Shown here: positions 63,009 to 64,000 of the stretch, piece by piece
Position numbering within the stretch: the stretch's first letter is position 1
How the letters are laid out: every line of letters starts with the position of its first letter
From: Paenibacillus mesophilus
Lineage (GTDB): Bacteria > Bacillota > Bacilli > Paenibacillales > NBRC-103111
Assembly (NCBI RefSeq): GCF_005938385.1
Contig: NZ_VCRA01000001.1
Location: 62,001 to 126,000, forward strand
DNA: 64,000 bases
Direction: 5' to 3'
Position numbers and translations under genes: made by a program
The notes under the pieces: model-generated
The model's input: only the letters and a program-made list of their open reading frames with translations
The model's database searches: none
What the model was told of the DNA's origin: nothing

Positions 63009-64000
63009 CTATTCCACATACGCGGTTTTGCCCTTCACGATCGTCTCGACCACCGCGACATTGCCGTCTCGATCGGTGCGAAACAGCGTAATATCGGCTG
63101 CCGCGCCGGGCACAAGCCGACCCAGATCCATCCGGCCCAATACTTGCGCCGGCCGTTCCGTTACCGCCTCGATCGTTTCCTTCATGGACAGCCCGGCTAA
63201 GCGGATCCCATTCGCCACGCATTCCGGCATTGTCACTCCCGACCCTGCCAATATATTCGGGTTGTGTGCCGTGCTTAACCGTCCGTTCGCATGAACTTCC
63301 ACTTCGCCTCCGACTAGCGAGCGGTATGTTCCCGGCGGCATGCCCCCGAGAGCGACGCAGTCCGTCACGAACACGAACCGGTCCCTTTTGGCGCGCACCA
63401 TCGATTTCAATACCGCCGGGGCGAGATGATGGCCGTCCGGGATAAAGGAAGCCCACAAGCGGTCATCGCCCAACTGGTGCCATATATAGTTCGGATGCCG
63501 GGCGAGCACTGGATGGGAGCCGTTCCCGAGATGGGTCGACAATACCGCCCCGGCTTCCACGGCCGCGTCCAGCTGATCCGGCGAAGCCGCCGTATGGCCG
63601 ATGCACACCGCGATGCCTTCTTCGGCCAGCCGTTTGACGAAATCCGCCATCCCTTCGCGCTCAGGCGCCACCGTGATCATTTTGATCCGGTTACCGCTTT
63701 CCTTCTGCAATTGCCGCCATTCCTCGTAATCGGGCTCGCGGATATGCTCCCTCGGATGGGCGCCGCGCGGTCCGTCTTCCCCGGACAAGTAAGGACCTTC
63801 CACATGGATGCCGGCAATCGAGGCGGCGGCCGATTCGTATTCGTCGCATACGCGCCCGATTTGACCGACGGCTTGCTTGATCCGCTCGAAGCTGCCGGTG
63901 ATGACGGTCGGCAAATACGAAGTGACCCCGTACCGGTTCATGCGCTCCGTTACGCCCAATACATCCTTCGTCTCGACGGGCTGCGCATTGAAATCGAAGC
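63009..64000 (-). CDS. N-acetylglucosamine-6-phosphate deacetylase-like protein (5' end outside window)
   Basis: 330 C-terminal codons are present; the frame runs open through base 64000, so the N terminus lies beyond. Amidohydrolase-fold motifs: GIHVEGPYLSGEDGPRGAHP with the metal glutamate, ICIGHT-type segment VCIGHTAASPDQL, STHLGNGSHPV and VFVTDCVALGGMPPGTY with the catalytic aspartate. Standard NagA has HLFNAM where this has HLGNGS, again a divergent subgroup like its nagB-like partner. Deacetylation of an N-acetyl sugar phosphate is predicted. Confidence 0.85.
   Translation of the reverse strand, partial: FDFNAQPVETKDVLGVTERMNRYGVTSYLPTVITGSFERIKQAVGQIGRVCDEYESAAASIAGIHVEGPYLSGEDGPRGAHPREHIREPDYEEWRQLQKESGNRIKMITVAPEREGMADFVKRLAEEGIAVCIGHTAASPDQLDAAVEAGAVLSTHLGNGSHPVLARHPNYIWHQLGDDRLWASFIPDGHHLAPAVLKSMVRAKRDRFVFVTDCVALGGMPPGTYRSLVGGEVEVHANGRLSTAHNPNILAGSGVTMPECVANGIRLAGLSMKETIEAVTERPAQVLGRMDLGRLVPGAAADITLFRTDRDGNVAVVETIVKGKTAYVE

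Overview
The window looks like chromosome of an endospore-forming, GC-moderate Firmicute, most likely Paenibacillaceae (Paenibacillus or Cohnella type). The reasons are a gerA-type germination operon, YesM/YesN-type two-component pairs, LplA-like sugar-binding lipoproteins, a T-box leader, CcpA-type cre and LacI operators, strong AGGAGG ribosome sites and frequent GTG/TTG starts. No tRNA, rRNA, CRISPR array, prophage or transposase gene was seen.

Layout. 1-5.1 kb: FAD oxidoreductase, divergent sialidase-like protein and an orphan four-PAS histidine kinase. 5.2-8 kb: two copies of a ~200 bp non-coding inverted-repeat element flanking a small membrane protein and a Tat-exported beta-helix protein. 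8-17 kb: a glycoside hydrolase-like protein, two solute-binding lipoproteins and a divergent membrane AraC regulator, then a third binding protein. 17-22 kb: two secreted phosphodiester glycosidases, a 2H-phosphoesterase-like protein and a LacI regulator, tied together by two copies of one operator palindrome and a cre box. 22-30 kb: a xylose locus (xylA, xylB, two Gfo/Idh/MocA dehydrogenases, a ThuA protein, divergent xylR). 30-31 kb: DAHP synthase/chorismate mutase behind a T-box. 31-33 kb: ECF sigma factor with a membrane partner. 33-35.5 kb: a MutS2-like ATPase without Smr domain, behind a ~335 nt structured leader. 35.5-45 kb: MerR-thioredoxin operon, large GDYXXLXY membrane protein, gerA-gerB-gerC operon, aldo/keto reductase, SPFH protein, VOC protein. 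45-60.5 kb: a long minus-strand glycan-utilisation run (GDSL hydrolase, helical-barrel protein, DUF4838 protein, esterase, FAD oxidoreductase, response regulator, histidine kinase, two binding proteins). 61-64 kb: a variant nag operon (nagB-like, Gfo/Idh/MocA, nagA-like, the last cut by the window edge).

How it fits together. Most of the window serves capture and breakdown of complex carbohydrates: secreted hydrolases and binding lipoproteins outside, isomerase, kinase, dehydrogenases and amino-sugar enzymes inside, each block with its own regulator. All five solute-binding proteins lack permease genes nearby. The least familiar parts are the phosphodiester-glycosidase/LacI block, the structured leader before the MutS2-like gene, and the xyl and nag operons that contain Gfo/Idh/MocA dehydrogenases.
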